Assembly (NCBI GenBank): GCA_012295275.1
Contig: CM022676.1
Coordinates: forward strand, 5,403,687-5,436,186
Direction of reading: 5' to 3'
Source of the DNA: Chrysomallon squamiferum
Lineage: Eukaryota > Mollusca > Gastropoda > Neomphalida > Peltospiridae
DNA length: 32,500 nucleotides
Both the position numbers and the translations under genes were made by a program. This document shows, in pieces, positions 32,097 through 32,500 of this stretch (positions within the stretch are counted from its first letter, which is position 1; each line of letters starts with the position of its first letter). Below the pieces are notes generated by a model. The model worked only from the letters and a program-made list of their open reading frames with translations, did not search any database and was not told the DNA's origin.

Positions 32097-32500
32097 ATGC
32101 TATTGTATAAAATTAATATTATTTAAATTTTATAATTATTAAAACGATTATACACAGTTGATACATTTTCTCAGTTTTATTTAGTTGTGTTTAAATGAAT
32201 ATGTAGTTAATAAAGTATTTAAATATTCTTTAGTTACTGTAGCGAATATGTAAAAAATAAAAAAAAATATAAAAAAAATCAGTGATTAAAAAACCCAATA
32301 ATTAATAAATTATTAAGACAAAAAAAAATTTCGTTTAATTACTGAAGCGATTATAAAAGTTAAAACGATATTTAAACTGTATTTAATTATTGAAACAATA
32401 AAGTAAAATAGTTAAAATTTGCTTTCATTACTGAAGTAGTTAGGCGAAGTTGAAAAAAAAATATTGACAATTCTTTATATGTAGTAGCGCTGTTTGTTTT

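Larger units (their letters stand above)
31214..32472. mobile_element. long imperfect inverted repeat (fold-back-like)
   Basis: The left arm (about 31214-31613) reappears reverse-complemented in the right arm (about 32097-32472). Matching landmarks include AATTGTCAAT, TTCAACTT, ACTACTTCAG-AATGAAAGCA, TTTCAATAATTAAATACA, TATAATCGCTTCAGTAATTA, TATTAACTACATATTC, TATAATCGTTTTAATAATTA and CAATAGCATT. The spacer is about 480 bases with a GC-richer core. The arms carry the same-sense motif TAATCGYTTCARTAATTAA several times. No transposase frame lies between the arms. The right arm may continue past the window. Confidence 0.75.

Overview
This is a eukaryotic window, most likely from a mollusc. It holds the 5' two thirds of one gene, the HMG-box transcriptional repressor capicua (cic/CIC), on the minus strand, embedded in AT-rich, repeat-laden non-coding DNA. 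The mollusc assignment is an inference. It rests on several decayed tRNA-derived SINE copies whose core (GGGAAGGTGCATATA and flanks) matches, from memory, a repeat very common in gastropod and bivalve genomes, plus the intron style and microsatellite load.

Gene layout, reading right to left on the minus strand: a candidate CCAAT/E-box promoter and non-coding first exon near 26.4-26.7 kb (tentative); a 13 kb intron; one giant coding exon (13081-10225, about 950 codons) specific to the long isoform CIC-L; a 6 kb intron that may hold a second promoter for the short isoform (near 9.1-9.4 kb, tentative); then six short exons at 4147-3980 (Ataxin-1-binding motif), 3345-3188 (acidic linker with the KRRSQSLSA block), 2715-2530 (HMG box, first part), 1893-1743 (end of HMG box), 1063-862 (acidic, candidate 14-3-3/RSK site) and 252-20 (Q-rich, then the conserved SDEEKMVICEE block). 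A GTGAGC donor at 19 shows that the gene continues off the left edge, so the C-terminal C1 domain is outside the window. All splice phases agree from exon to exon once four small indels are allowed for.

Those four indels are the main oddity. The coding sequence is well conserved and every splice site but one is good, yet the frame breaks near 12933, 12195, 922 and 71. Each break lies at a G/C homopolymer or a (CT)4 run. Residual assembly error in a functional gene is the simplest reading; a recent pseudogene copy is the alternative.

The rest (13.1-32.5 kb) shows no convincing protein-coding gene. It holds microsatellites, a 1.3 kb minisatellite of 54 bp units made of two related 27 bp halves (17.1-18.4 kb), a decaying array of about 140 bp units (14.1-14.9 kb), several SINE copies, ACT/ATT trinucleotide tracts (28.3-30.6 kb), a small CpG-richer island with MEF2-like and CArG-like sites (29.2-29.4 kb), and at the right end a long imperfect inverted repeat (31.2-31.6 kb against 32.1-32.5 kb) around a GC-richer spacer.
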